Shown one piece after another: positions 54,235-62,259 of a DNA stretch of 64,000 nucleotides. Each line of letters starts with the position of its first letter. Within the stretch, counting starts at the first letter, position 1. The position numbers and the translations under genes were made by a program. The notes beneath the pieces were generated by a model, which had not been told where the DNA came from, ran no database searches, and saw only the letters and a list, made by a program, of their open reading frames with translations. Origin of the DNA: Alphaproteobacteria bacterium (GTDB lineage Bacteria > Pseudomonadota > Alphaproteobacteria > UBA8366 > Aestuariispiraceae); NCBI GenBank assembly GCA_030065235.1, contig JASJDC010000002.1, positions 396,001 to 460,000 of the forward strand, written 5' to 3'.

Positions 54235-55578
54235 TTACCGGTCGGCGAAGCGGCGCTCCATATCGCGTCGGACTTGGACCACTTGCGCATCCCGGTCGTA
54301 GTCCACATCGTCCCAGCGTAAGCCTTGCCCCTTCGGGATCGCGCGTTTGAGCCGCACGCCGTGAGCAAGGCCGATCGGCAACGCGCCGGCGGCCAACGAG
54401 GCGCCCGCCGGGCATAACTGGCCCCAGACGCAATAGCCGCCCTCGCCGTCCAGCATCTCGCCGGCGGCCAGATCTTTTTTCGCCACCGCGACCGCATCGC
54501 CGCGCCAATCGCGCGCCTGACCGGTCGGCTCGCCCCGAAGGACAGCGCTGGCGACGCTGACGCCCAGCTCCAGCCCAATCAGATGATAGGGTTTGTACAT
54601 CGCAGCAATGCGCCCAGTCTCGTCGGTCTTCAGACCGTATTCCCGGAAGCAGGCGCGCGCATAGTCGGTCGGCCCGTCGAACGTGACATAGACGCCCCAG
54701 CGCAGGTCGCGAAAAACGGCGCGCCCATCGGTCTCATGCGCCGCAATCACTTCGACCATGCCCGCTTTCTCCAGCCGACCGCCCTGCGCGGCGGGCCGCA
54801 GGACATGGGCGAGATCGTCGACGCCACAGGGCGGGAAGGATAAGCCATCCTTCGGCGCGTCCAGACCGCACGCGTTCGCCACCGCCGCCATCTCGATCGC
54901 CGACTTCGTGCCGTCCATGAAGCTTGAGAACATTCGGCTGTTCATGCCGGCCTGGGCCGCCTCGGCGGCGGAGATCCCATAATGGTCCCAAACCGTGTCC
55001 GGATTGATCGCGTGATAGCCGGGCAAGTATTTGGTGCCCTTGCCGGCGCAGACGACGCGCAGCCCGGCCGCGCGCGCCCAGTCGACCAGTTCGGCGATCA
55101 AGGCCGGTTGGTCGCCATAGGCCATGCTGCAGACGACGCCCGCCGCCCGCGCCTTCTCAGCCAGCAACGGTCCGGCCAGGACATCGGCCTCGACATTCAC
55201 CATCACAATATGTTTGCCATGATCGATCGCCAGCAGCGCATGGCGGACGCCGGCGGCCGGATCGCCGGTGGCGTCGATCACGACATCGAGCCTCGGCTCC
55301 GCGATCAAGGCGGCCGCGTCGTCCGTGATCCGCGTCGCGCCGCGCGAAACGGCGTCGTCGAAAGTCGCGGCGTCATGGGCCTCCGACCGCCAGCCGACCC
55401 GGGCGCAGGCGGCCCGCGCGGCCGCGACCGAGAGATCGGCGATCCCAAGTATATGCATGCCCGGCGTGGACGGAACCTGGGCGAGAAACATCGATCCGAA
55501 CTTGCCGGCCCCGATCAGGCCGACGCGGATCGGATCGTCCGCCGCCGCCCGTCCCTGCAGCATCGCCGACAGGCTCAT
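54235..55578 (-). CDS. Homoserine-dehydrogenase-like oxidoreductase with SAF domain (COG4091 type)
   Basis: A 447-residue NAD(P)-dependent oxidoreductase. The nucleotide-binding site is GLIGAGKFGSM (about 19-29). The middle (VVIDATGDPAAGVRHALLAI; EADVLAGPLLAEKARAAG) resembles homoserine dehydrogenase. The C-terminal 100 residues (KKDLAAGEMLDGEGGYCVWG; LKRAIPKGQGLRWDDV) form a SAF domain. This family is predicted as homoserine dehydrogenase-like but its substrates are uncertain. The upstream CoA-ester lyase gene overlaps it by four bases, so both are one transcript and perhaps one pathway. Confidence 0.78.
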   Translation of the reverse strand: MSLSAMLQGRAAADDPIRVGLIGAGKFGSMFLAQVPSTPGMHILGIADLSVAAARAACARVGWRSEAHDAATFDDAVSRGATRITDDAAALIAEPRLDVVIDATGDPAAGVRHALLAIDHGKHIVMVNVEADVLAGPLLAEKARAAGVVCSMAYGDQPALIAELVDWARAAGLRVVCAGKGTKYLPGYHAINPDTVWDHYGISAAEAAQAGMNSRMFSSFMDGTKSAIEMAAVANACGLDAPKDGLSFPPCGVDDLAHVLRPAAQGGRLEKAGMVEVIAAHETDGRAVFRDLRWGVYVTFDGPTDYARACFREYGLKTDETGRIAAMYKPYHLIGLELGVSVASAVLRGEPTGQARDWRGDAVAVAKKDLAAGEMLDGEGGYCVWGQLCPAGASLAAGALPIGLAHGVRLKRAIPKGQGLRWDDVDYDRDAQVVQVRRDMERRFADR

Positions 55579-56450
55579 TGCGTCCCTCCGCTTTGGCCCG
55601 CCACCGCATCGGCGATCGCCAGGGTCCGGCGCATGGCGCGCAGGACCGGCTTCTCGATCAGCTTATTGTCGACCACCACCAGGCCTGTGTCCGCCGCCTC
55701 GAACGCCTCGACGATCCGCCGCGCCCGGGCGATCTCTTCGGCGCTGGGGGTGAAGGCGGCTTCGATCGCGGGCAGTTGCTTCGGATGAATCGCCCCTTTC
55801 CCGGTCATGCCGATCCCGGCGCAGAGCGCCGCTTCGCGCGCCAATCCATCCATATCGTTGAGATCGAGAAAAGGCACATCGATCAGGTCGATCCCCGCTG
55901 AGGCGGCGGCGTGCACACAGCGCGACCTGGCGTAGAGCAACCCTTCCCAACTGGTGGGCGCGCGCAGCTCGGCCGCCATATCGACGCCGCCGAACAGCAG
56001 CGCATCGACCCGATCGCTGGTCTGGGCGATCTCATGGCAGGCGCGCAGACCCTCATTGGTCTCGATGATCACCTGCAGCCGCAGCGCCGAGCCCTCGCCT
56101 GTCAGCAGCTCGTCCAGCGCCGCCACCTCATCCGGGCTCTTCACTTTCGGCAGCATCAGACCGGTCGGCGGGTGGGCGCAGTCCAGCAGCGCCAGGATGT
56201 CGGCCAGCCCGTCCCGGGTCCTCAGCGCATTGACCCGCACAAGTACCTCGGAGCGGCCAAAGTCGGCCGGCGCATTGAACAAGTCGGCCGTGTTCTGACG
56301 TGCAGCGGCCTTGTCCGGCGGCGCGATCGCGTCCTCCAGATCGATACAGACGATGTCAGCGCCCGATTTCACCGCCTTCGGGAACATCGCGAGATTGGTT
56401 CCGGGCGCGAAGAGAAAGCTGCGGCGCGGCCGGATGATCGGACCGTCCAT
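55575..56450 (-). CDS. HpcH/HpaI (CitE-like) CoA-ester lyase
   Basis: A 291-residue TIM-barrel enzyme of the CitE/malyl-CoA lyase group, which cleaves or forms C-C bonds in CoA-linked hydroxyacids. RRSFLFAPGTN, DIVCIDLEDAIAP (metal-binding acid pair), LMLPKVKSPDEV and IIETNEGL are the family motifs in the right order; GGVDMAAEL and KGAIHPKQLPAIEAAF follow. It overlaps the SAF dehydrogenase and is divergent from the cupin gene. Substrate could be citramalyl-CoA or malyl-CoA; it differs from the Mcl1-type lyase at 62260. Confidence 0.87.
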   Translation of the reverse strand: MDGPIIRPRRSFLFAPGTNLAMFPKAVKSGADIVCIDLEDAIAPPDKAAARQNTADLFNAPADFGRSEVLVRVNALRTRDGLADILALLDCAHPPTGLMLPKVKSPDEVAALDELLTGEGSALRLQVIIETNEGLRACHEIAQTSDRVDALLFGGVDMAAELRAPTSWEGLLYARSRCVHAAASAGIDLIDVPFLDLNDMDGLAREAALCAGIGMTGKGAIHPKQLPAIEAAFTPSAEEIARARRIVEAFEAADTGLVVVDNKLIEKPVLRAMRRTLAIADAVAGQSGGTQ

Positions 56451-56601
56451 GGCGTTTCCTCTGTGTTTTCTTGGTCACCAGATTGGGGCCGGATCCGGCC
56501 ATGGCGGCGCGCCGAAAGCAACCGGCTTTTCAGCCAAGGCGGCTTCACGCTAGGGTCGCGCGCCCAGACCGCAAGGCTCAACTGCACGCTAGGAGATTCA
56601 A

Positions 56602-57093
56602 ATGCCCGACACCGCGCCGATAAAGGTTCATCCCAAGGATGTGCCCGCCCGCTTCGGTTCAAAGGTCTATCCCAAGGAATTCCGGTCGGTTTGCGAGGGG
56701 CGCGGCAAACACGCGCTGGGCGATATTTTCGGCCTAACCCAGTTTGGCGTGAACCTGACGCATTTGGCCCCCGGCGCCGCCTCGGCGCACCGGCATTGGC
56801 ATGAAAATGAAGACGAGTTCGTCTTTGTTGTGCTGGGCGAATTGACCCTGGTCACGGACGCCGGCGAGACGATCCTGAAGGCCGGCGAATGCGCCGGCTT
56901 CCCCGCCGGCGCCGAAAACGGCCATATGCTGATCAACAGATCCGGGGGACCTGCGAGCTATATCGAAATCGGCGCCCGGGCCGAGCGCGACGCGGTCCAC
57001 TATCCCGACATCGACTTGAAGGGAAATCAGGTGGGCGGCGTCTTCAGCTTCACGCGCAAGGACGGCGCGCCCTATCCAAGCGACGCCGATTAG
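56602..57093 (+). CDS. Cupin-domain protein
   Basis: A 163-residue double-stranded beta-helix protein. The cupin core is SAHRHWHENEDEFVFVVLGE (61-80), with H65, H67 and E72 as likely metal ligands, and GAENGHMLIN with H108 as the second-motif ligand. The remaining C-terminal 45 residues (AERDAVHYPDIDLKGNQV) match a subgroup of single-cupin proteins of unknown role. It is divergent from the CoA-lyase gene across 151 bases and may belong to the same catabolic locus. Confidence 0.82.
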   Translation: MPDTAPIKVHPKDVPARFGSKVYPKEFRSVCEGRGKHALGDIFGLTQFGVNLTHLAPGAASAHRHWHENEDEFVFVVLGELTLVTDAGETILKAGECAGFPAGAENGHMLINRSGGPASYIEIGARAERDAVHYPDIDLKGNQVGGVFSFTRKDGAPYPSDAD

Positions 57094-57147
57094 GCGCGCG
57101 CGGCCGTCGGCCCTTCCCAAGGCGCGGCCGGATGGATAAAAGAAGCC

Positions 57148-57369
57148 ATGACGGCTCAAACGCTCCGCAACGGCGCCGCTGGAAACGCTCGCTCCGAGGA
57201 GCGACCGGCCGACCGGCTGGCCCTGTTCTCCGCTTTAGGCGCGGCCTTCTGCGCGGGTCTGGCGGCGGTGGTTGTATTGGCGCCGGACGCCATGTCGCTT
57301 CTGACCGCCGGCACGGCCGTCATGTATGACGCCATGATCTGGATGGCTGAGATTTGCCGCTTCGACTGA
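57148..57369 (+). CDS. Small membrane protein of unknown function
   Basis: A 73-residue frame beginning with ATG after AAAGAAG at 57138. It has a polar N-terminus of 22 residues and a hydrophobic segment (about 26-46, LFSALGAAFCAGLAAVVVLAP), then a second weaker hydrophobic stretch ending MIWMAEICRFD. No family was recognised. It follows the cupin gene by 54 bases and is followed by a good terminator at 57447. Codon use matches neighbours, so it is probably real. Confidence 0.5.
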   Translation: MTAQTLRNGAAGNARSEERPADRLALFSALGAAFCAGLAAVVVLAPDAMSLLTAGTAVMYDAMIWMAEICRFD

Positions 57370-57446
57370 TCTCCTGCGATGCGATCCGGCTCTGAGCAGC
57401 GCCGCTATTCGGCGTCATCGGGATCGCCGCACGCGCGATCAAGTCC

Positions 57447-57473
57447 TTGCGCCGCAGGCGCAAAATTGTTTTG
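57447..57473 (+). terminator. Rho-independent terminator before the TRAP operon
   Basis: TTGCGCC and GGCGCAA form a seven-pair stem with a three-base loop (GCA), followed by AATTGTTTTG. It lies 78 bases after the small membrane protein gene and 45 bases before dctP, isolating the two units. Confidence 0.7.
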
Positions 57474-57517
57474 TATGAAACTATCTGACCAAGAACCAAT
57501 GAAACAGGGAGACAATC

Positions 57518-58576
57518 ATGAAGTTTAACCTTGGCGGAACCCTCCTCGGTGCGGCGGCGGCGGCGGCCTTGTCGATCGGCATGTCCGGCCTCGCGGTCAC
57601 CAGTGCGGCGGCGCAGGACGTCACGCTGCGCATGCAGCATTTCATCTCGAACAAAGGGGCTATTCCGCGCTATTTCATTCTGCCATGGGCGGAGAAAATC
57701 CAGGCCGAGTCCAACGGCCGGATCAAGGTCGAGATCTATCCCTCGATGCAGTTGGGCGGTAAGCCGCCGGCGCTGTATGACCAGATGCGCGACGGCGTGA
57801 TCGACGGCGCCTGGACGATCCCCGGCTACACGCCTGGCCGCTTCCCCGGCGCAGAGGTGTTCGAACTGCCCTTCGTCAGTTCGACCAATGCGGAAGCCAG
57901 TTCCCGCGCGCTCTGGGAATTTTACGAGAAATATCTGACCGAGAGCTTCAGCGACGTTCATGTCGTCGCCATGCATGTTCATGGACCCGGCGCGATCCAC
58001 CTGCGCGACAAGCAAGTCACCAAGCTTGAGGATATGCAGGGCCTGAAACTGCGCACCCCGAACCGCGTGGCCGGCCAACTTCTGGCCGCGCTTGGCGCGA
58101 CGCCGGTCGGTATTCCGGTCCCTGCCTTCCCAGAGTCCCTGTCCAAGGGCGTGGTCGATGGCGGCGTCATTCCGTTCGAAATCGTTCCGCCGCTGAAAGT
58201 ACAGGAACTGGCGACCTCGCACACGATTTTCGGCGGCGACCGCGCCTTCTACAACACTGTCTTCATCTGGGGCATGAACAAGGCGAAATACGAGAGCATG
58301 CCGGACGATCTGAAGGCGATCATCGACAATAATTCCGGTTTCGAGGCGGCGGCGTGGGCTGGTCGCGCGATGGATACCGGCGATGTTCCCGGTCTGACGC
58401 TGGTCGAAGAAACGGACAATACGATCAACCGGCTGTCCGACGCAGAGACGGAGCGCTTCCGCGAAGCGGCGGAGCCGATCATCGCCCAGTGGATCGATGA
58501 GATGTCGGGGAAAGGTCTGCCCGCGGCGCAAATGGTCGAGGACGCGCGCGCCATGGTCGCGAAATACGCGAACTGA
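57518..58576 (+). CDS. dctP: TRAP transporter solute-binding protein DctP
   Basis: Periplasmic ligand-binding component, 352 residues. Signal peptide 1-33 (cleavage near SAAAQ). The arginine that clamps a carboxylate is likely in LRTPNRVAGQLLAALGATPVG. ASSRALWEFYEKYLTESF and GAIHLRDKQVTKLEDMQGLKLRT are typical DctP segments. Family knowledge: ligands are organic acids such as C4-dicarboxylates, keto acids or sialate; exact ligand is unknown. GGGAGA precedes the ATG by seven bases. The two membrane components follow. Confidence 0.93.
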   Translation: MKFNLGGTLLGAAAAAALSIGMSGLAVTSAAAQDVTLRMQHFISNKGAIPRYFILPWAEKIQAESNGRIKVEIYPSMQLGGKPPALYDQMRDGVIDGAWTIPGYTPGRFPGAEVFELPFVSSTNAEASSRALWEFYEKYLTESFSDVHVVAMHVHGPGAIHLRDKQVTKLEDMQGLKLRTPNRVAGQLLAALGATPVGIPVPAFPESLSKGVVDGGVIPFEIVPPLKVQELATSHTIFGGDRAFYNTVFIWGMNKAKYESMPDDLKAIIDNNSGFEAAAWAGRAMDTGDVPGLTLVEETDNTINRLSDAETERFREAAEPIIAQWIDEMSGKGLPAAQMVEDARAMVAKYAN

Positions 58577-58593
58577 GCCCAATCCGCACCGTG

Positions 58594-58634
58594 AGAGAAC
58601 GCCCCGCGCCGAACGGCCGGGGCGTTCCGCTCTC
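58594..58634 (+). promoter_or_regulatory. Strong intercistronic hairpin between dctP and dctQ
   Basis: GAACGCCCCG and CGGGGCGTTC form a perfect ten-pair stem (58597-58606 with 58618-58627) with a small inner GCCG/CGGC stem in the loop. Outer GAGAG and CTCTC may extend it. No T-run follows, so it is not a full terminator. In the 108-base gap after the binding-protein gene it is placed to protect dctP mRNA from 3' decay and reduce expression of the permease genes. Confidence 0.8.
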
Positions 58635-58684
58635 GGCCCCGACCCGACCCCGATCCAGCCCCGATTCAGAGCGGAGTCTCTGGC

Positions 58685-59194
58685 ATGCTGCAGAAAACCG
58701 AAACGGTCATCACCGCGCTTGCAAAGGGGCTCGCCATATTCGGCGGCGTCTTGCTGACAGCCGTCGCGATACTGACCGTCGTCTCCATTACGGGACGCGC
58801 GTTGATCGATATCGGTCTGGCGCCGGTGACCGGCGACTTCGAACTGGTCGAGGCCGGCTGCGCGGTCGCCGTTTTCTGCTTTATGCCTTGGTGCCAGCTT
58901 AAACGAGGGCACGTCACGGTCGACATTTTCGTCGATAAGGCGCCGCCCCGCTTCTTCACCTTCCTCAGCCTGATCGGCAACATCGCGCTCAGCGCCATCG
59001 CCCTGGTCATCGCCTGGCGTTTGGCGCTTGGTCTCGGTGAGAAATTCTCCTACGGCGAGACGACCTTCATTCTGGGCATGCCGGTCTGGTACGGCTTCGC
59101 GCTTGGCATGGTCGGCGCCGCGGTTTTCGCGATCACCGCCCTCTTCACGGTCTGGCGCAGCCTGGACGAACTGGCGCGAGGCGTCCGGGCATGA
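58685..59194 (+). CDS. dctQ: TRAP transporter small permease DctQ
   Basis: A 169-residue protein with four membrane helices: ALAKGLAIFGGVLLTAVAILTVV, FELVEAGCAVAVFCFMPWCQL, FFTFLSLIGNIALSAIALVIAW and PVWYGFALGMVGAAVFAITALF. CxVAVFCFMPWCQLKRGHVTVDIF is the family core. It overlaps dctM by four bases (ATGA). Confidence 0.9.
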   Translation: MLQKTETVITALAKGLAIFGGVLLTAVAILTVVSITGRALIDIGLAPVTGDFELVEAGCAVAVFCFMPWCQLKRGHVTVDIFVDKAPPRFFTFLSLIGNIALSAIALVIAWRLALGLGEKFSYGETTFILGMPVWYGFALGMVGAAVFAITALFTVWRSLDELARGVRA

Positions 59195-60513
59195 GCGGTC
59201 TGGAACTGGCGCTGATCGCCTTCGCCCTGATGCTGGCGATGATCTTCCTGCGCCTGCCGATCGCCGCGGCGATGGGACTGACCGGATTTCTCGGCACCTG
59301 GTACGTGCTGGGCAATCCGAACGCCGTCTTGAACCAGATGAAGACGCTGAGCTACGACACATTCTCCAGCTACTCGCTGACCATTGTGCCGCTGTTTCTG
59401 CTGATGGGTCAGTTCGCCACACGGTCGGGCATGTCGGAAGCGCTGTTCCGCGCCGCCGCCGATTGGCTGGGCCACCGCAAGGGCGGCGTCGCCGTGGCGG
59501 CGGTCGGGGCCTGCGCCGGGTTCGGCGCGGTCTGCGGCTCGTCGCTGGCCACCGCCTCGACCATGGGCCAGGTCGCGCTGCCGGAGATGCGGCGCTACGG
59601 CTATTCCGGGTCCCTGGCGACCGGGGTTCTGGCGGCGGGCGGCACATTGGGCATCCTGATCCCGCCCAGCATCATCCTGGTGATCTACGCCATCCTGACC
59701 GAACAGAATGTCGTCAAGATGTTCGCCGCGGCGATGATCCCCGGCATCATCGCCATGCTGGGCTATATGGCGGTGGTGATGATTTATGCGCGGCTACGGC
59801 CCGACGCGGCGGTGACCGCGCCGCGCGTGCCCTACGCCCAGCGCTTTCGCTCTCTGGCGCGGACCTGGCCGGTTCTGGGAATATTCGGGCTGGTGATCGG
59901 CGGCATCTACGCCGGCTGGTTCACCCCGACGGAAGGCGCCGCCGTCGGGGCCGTTGCCACCGGAGCCTATGGCGTCTGGACCGGCGGGCTGAATGCGCGC
60001 AGCTTTCTGACTTGCGTGCTGGAGACGGCGAAGACGACGGGGACGATCTTCCTGATCATCCTCGGCGCCCAGGTCTTCAACACTTTCCTCGCTTTCACCC
60101 AGACGCCGCAAGCCATGGCGGATTGGGTGACGGCGGCCGAGTTGGCGCCCTTCGTGGTTCTGGCGATCATGCTGATCGTCTATCTGGTCTTCGGCTGCGT
60201 GATGGACAGCCTGAGCATGATCCTGCTGACCATCCCGATCTTCTTCCCGATCATCGAAGCGCTGGATTTCGGTCTGTCGCCGGAGGAAACCGCAATCTGG
60301 TTCGGCGTCCTGGCCCTGATCGTCGTCGAGGTCGGGCTGATCACCCCGCCTGTCGGGATGAATCTATTCATCATCTCGTCAATGGCGCGGGACGTGAGGA
60401 TGTCGGAGACCTATCGCGGCGTCGCGCCCTTTGTGGCCAGCGATCTGATCCGGGTCGTGATCCTGGTCGCTTTCCCGGCGATCTCGCTTTATTTGGTGCG
60501 GCTGCTGTTCTGA
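59191..60513 (+). CDS. dctM: TRAP transporter large permease DctM
   Basis: The sodium-coupled channel subunit, 440 residues and about 12 helices. Family motifs: GMSEALFRAAADWLGHRKGGVA, CGSSLATASTMGQVALPEMRRYGY and GVLAAGGTLGILIPPSI, then FTPTEGAAVGA. Starts inside the dctQ stop. Complete and unbroken. Confidence 0.95.
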   Translation: MSGLELALIAFALMLAMIFLRLPIAAAMGLTGFLGTWYVLGNPNAVLNQMKTLSYDTFSSYSLTIVPLFLLMGQFATRSGMSEALFRAAADWLGHRKGGVAVAAVGACAGFGAVCGSSLATASTMGQVALPEMRRYGYSGSLATGVLAAGGTLGILIPPSIILVIYAILTEQNVVKMFAAAMIPGIIAMLGYMAVVMIYARLRPDAAVTAPRVPYAQRFRSLARTWPVLGIFGLVIGGIYAGWFTPTEGAAVGAVATGAYGVWTGGLNARSFLTCVLETAKTTGTIFLIILGAQVFNTFLAFTQTPQAMADWVTAAELAPFVVLAIMLIVYLVFGCVMDSLSMILLTIPIFFPIIEALDFGLSPEETAIWFGVLALIVVEVGLITPPVGMNLFIISSMARDVRMSETYRGVAPFVASDLIRVVILVAFPAISLYLVRLLF

Positions 60514-60540
60514 GGGAGACGCGCGCCCGTTAGCGGATGA

Positions 60541-61152
60541 TCAGAGCATTTGGCGAACAACGGCGACGATCTGCTCCGGCGTCGCCTCTGGCTTGAACAC
60601 CGCCGCCAGACCCCAATCGCGATCCATCAGATAATAGTAGGACGAGTGATCGACGAGATAGTCGTCGCCGCGCCCGCGATTATTCACGCGATAGAGCACG
60701 CGGAAGGATTTCGCGACGCTCTCCACCGCCTTCGGCGCGCCGGTCAGGCCGGTCATCTCGGGATGGAAGGCGGCGGCGTATTCCCGCACCGCCTCAGGTG
60801 TGTCGCGCATGGGATCGACGGTGACGAAAATCGGGGACAGCTGCGCCGCCTCCGACGGCGCCAAGCCATCCATCACCTCGGCCAGAGTCTGGACGCTCGT
60901 CGCACAGACGTCCGGGCAGTAGGTATAGCCGAAATAAATCAGCGCCAAGTTGCCGGAGAACCGGTCTTCGGTCACCGGCGCGCCATCGCCGTCGATCAGG
61001 TCGATGGGACCGCCCAGTTCAACCTTCAACTCCACCATGCCCGGACCGCTCAGGGTGCGCGCCGCCGCCATTTCACTGACCAGGATCCAGCCGACAAGGG
61101 CGAACACCGCCAAGACCGGCGCCGTCCAGAAAAAGATCAGCCTGCGCGACAT
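60541..61152 (-). CDS. SCO1/SenC-type copper metallochaperone
   Basis: A thioredoxin-fold, membrane-anchored periplasmic protein that helps deliver copper to CuA of cytochrome oxidase or acts as a redox sensor. 203 residues from ATG 61152. An N-terminal anchor helix (LIFFWTAPVLAVFALVGWIL) is followed by the metal site C79-x3-C83 (GYTYCPDVC) and H169 (DYLVDHSSYYYLMD). It is 31 bases downstream of accA on the same strand; the gap contains a GAGACCA/TGGTCTC inverted repeat. A PCuAC partner is encoded at 15052. Confidence 0.9.
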   Translation of the reverse strand: MSRRLIFFWTAPVLAVFALVGWILVSEMAAARTLSGPGMVELKVELGGPIDLIDGDGAPVTEDRFSGNLALIYFGYTYCPDVCATSVQTLAEVMDGLAPSEAAQLSPIFVTVDPMRDTPEAVREYAAAFHPEMTGLTGAPKAVESVAKSFRVLYRVNNRGRGDDYLVDHSSYYYLMDRDWGLAAVFKPEATPEQIVAVVRQML

Positions 61153-61153
61153 C

Positions 61154-61181
61154 GAGACCACCCTTGGGACACGTTGGTCTC
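61154..61181. promoter_or_regulatory. 7-bp inverted repeat overlapping the SCO ribosome binding region
   Basis: GAGACCA (61154-61160) and TGGTCTC (61175-61181) are exact complements with 14 bases between, which themselves contain CCCTTGGG. The repeat lies between accA and the SCO gene, just before the SCO start codon at 61152. It could be a hairpin that hides the ribosome binding site or an operator. Confidence 0.4.
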
Positions 61182-61183
61182 AA

Positions 61184-62140
61184 TCACGTAAGCGCGTCCC
61201 GACCCATCGACAAGAACTTCTCACGACGCCGTGACTTCAGCGCCGCCGGTTCCAGCGCCGTCAATTCGTCGAGCGCCGTGTCGATGGCGTCGCCGACCGA
61301 GGCGATCGCCGCCTCCGGATTGCGATGCGCGCCGCCGACCGGCTCTGTCACGATCCGATCGATCACGCCCAGCTTCTGCAGATCCTGCGCCGTCAGCCGC
61401 AGAGCCTCCGCCGCGGTCTGCGCCTGTTCGGCGCTGCGCCAGAGGATCGAGGCGCAGCCTTCGGGCGAAATCACCGAATAGACCGAATGCTCCAGCATTA
61501 GGATCGCATCGCCCGCCGCCAGCGCGATGGCGCCGCCGGAACCGCCCTCGCCGATGACGGTCGAGACCAGCGGGGTCGGCGATTGCAGACAGCCCTCGAT
61601 CGAACGCGCGATAGCCTCGGACTGGCCCCGTTCTTCGGCGCCGACGCCGGGATAGGCGCCGGGCGTGTCGACGAGCGTGATGACCGGCAGGTTGAACCGG
61701 GCCGCCAGGCTCATAAGGCGCTGCGCCTTACGATAGCCCTCCGGCCGGGCCATCCCGAAATTATGTTTGATCCGCGCCTGGGTGTCGCCGCCCTTCTCGT
61801 GGCCCAACACGACGCAGGCCTGGCCGCGAAAACGGCCCAACCCGCCGAGCACCGCATGATCGTCGGCGAAGTTTCGGTCGCCGGCCAGCGGCTGATAGTC
61901 GGTGATCAAACGGTCGACATAGTCGCTGAAATGCGGCCGGTCGGCGTGGCGCGCGACCTGAACTTTCTGCCAGGGCGTCAGTTTGGCGTAAGTCTGGGTG
62001 ACCAGCCGGTCGACCTTGCCCTGAAGCTTCGACACTTCATCGGCGATATTGACCTCGCCGGTATCGGCCAGATGCCGCAGTTCCTCGATCTTGCCCTCAA
62101 GATCAGCGATCGGTTGCTCGAAATCCAGGAAGTTCCGCAT
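61184..62140 (-). CDS. accA: Acetyl-CoA carboxylase carboxyltransferase subunit alpha
   Basis: Transfers the carboxyl group from biotin to acetyl-CoA, making malonyl-CoA for fatty acids. 318 residues from the ATG at 62140 (the nine-codon upstream extension looks non-coding). [19 protein letters not shown] is the usual N-terminus, and [23 protein letters not shown] and [15 protein letters not shown] are catalytic-domain motifs. [17 protein letters not shown] completes the set. Upstream on this strand is the Mcl1-type gene, and SCO lies downstream. Confidence 0.97.
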   Translation of the reverse strand: MRNFLDFEQPIADLEGKIEELRHLADTGEVNIADEVSKLQGKVDRLVTQTYAKLTPWQKVQVARHADRPHFSDYVDRLITDYQPLAGDRNFADDHAVLGGLGRFRGQACVVLGHEKGGDTQARIKHNFGMARPEGYRKAQRLMSLAARFNLPVITLVDTPGAYPGVGAEERGQSEAIARSIEGCLQSPTPLVSTVIGEGGSGGAIALAAGDAILMLEHSVYSVISPEGCASILWRSAEQAQTAAEALRLTAQDLQKLGVIDRIVTEPVGGAHRNPEAAIASVGDAIDTALDELTALEPAALKSRRREKFLSMGRDALT

Positions 62141-62259
62141 CGGTCGGTGTCGCCGCGCGTCGCGCAAAATGCAACGCTGACAGCCCTTTATCCAGTGTCG
62201 CCGCTACCTATGACGCCGCTGCGGCAAAAGCAAGTCCGGCCCCAAAATGGCGGCGGCGC

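Noticed and set aside
57320-59647. 775-codon minus-strand open frame opposite the TRAP genes
   Set aside because: It is antisense to three well-supported genes; composition is Arg/Ala/Pro-rich low complexity, typical of shadow frames in GC-rich DNA.
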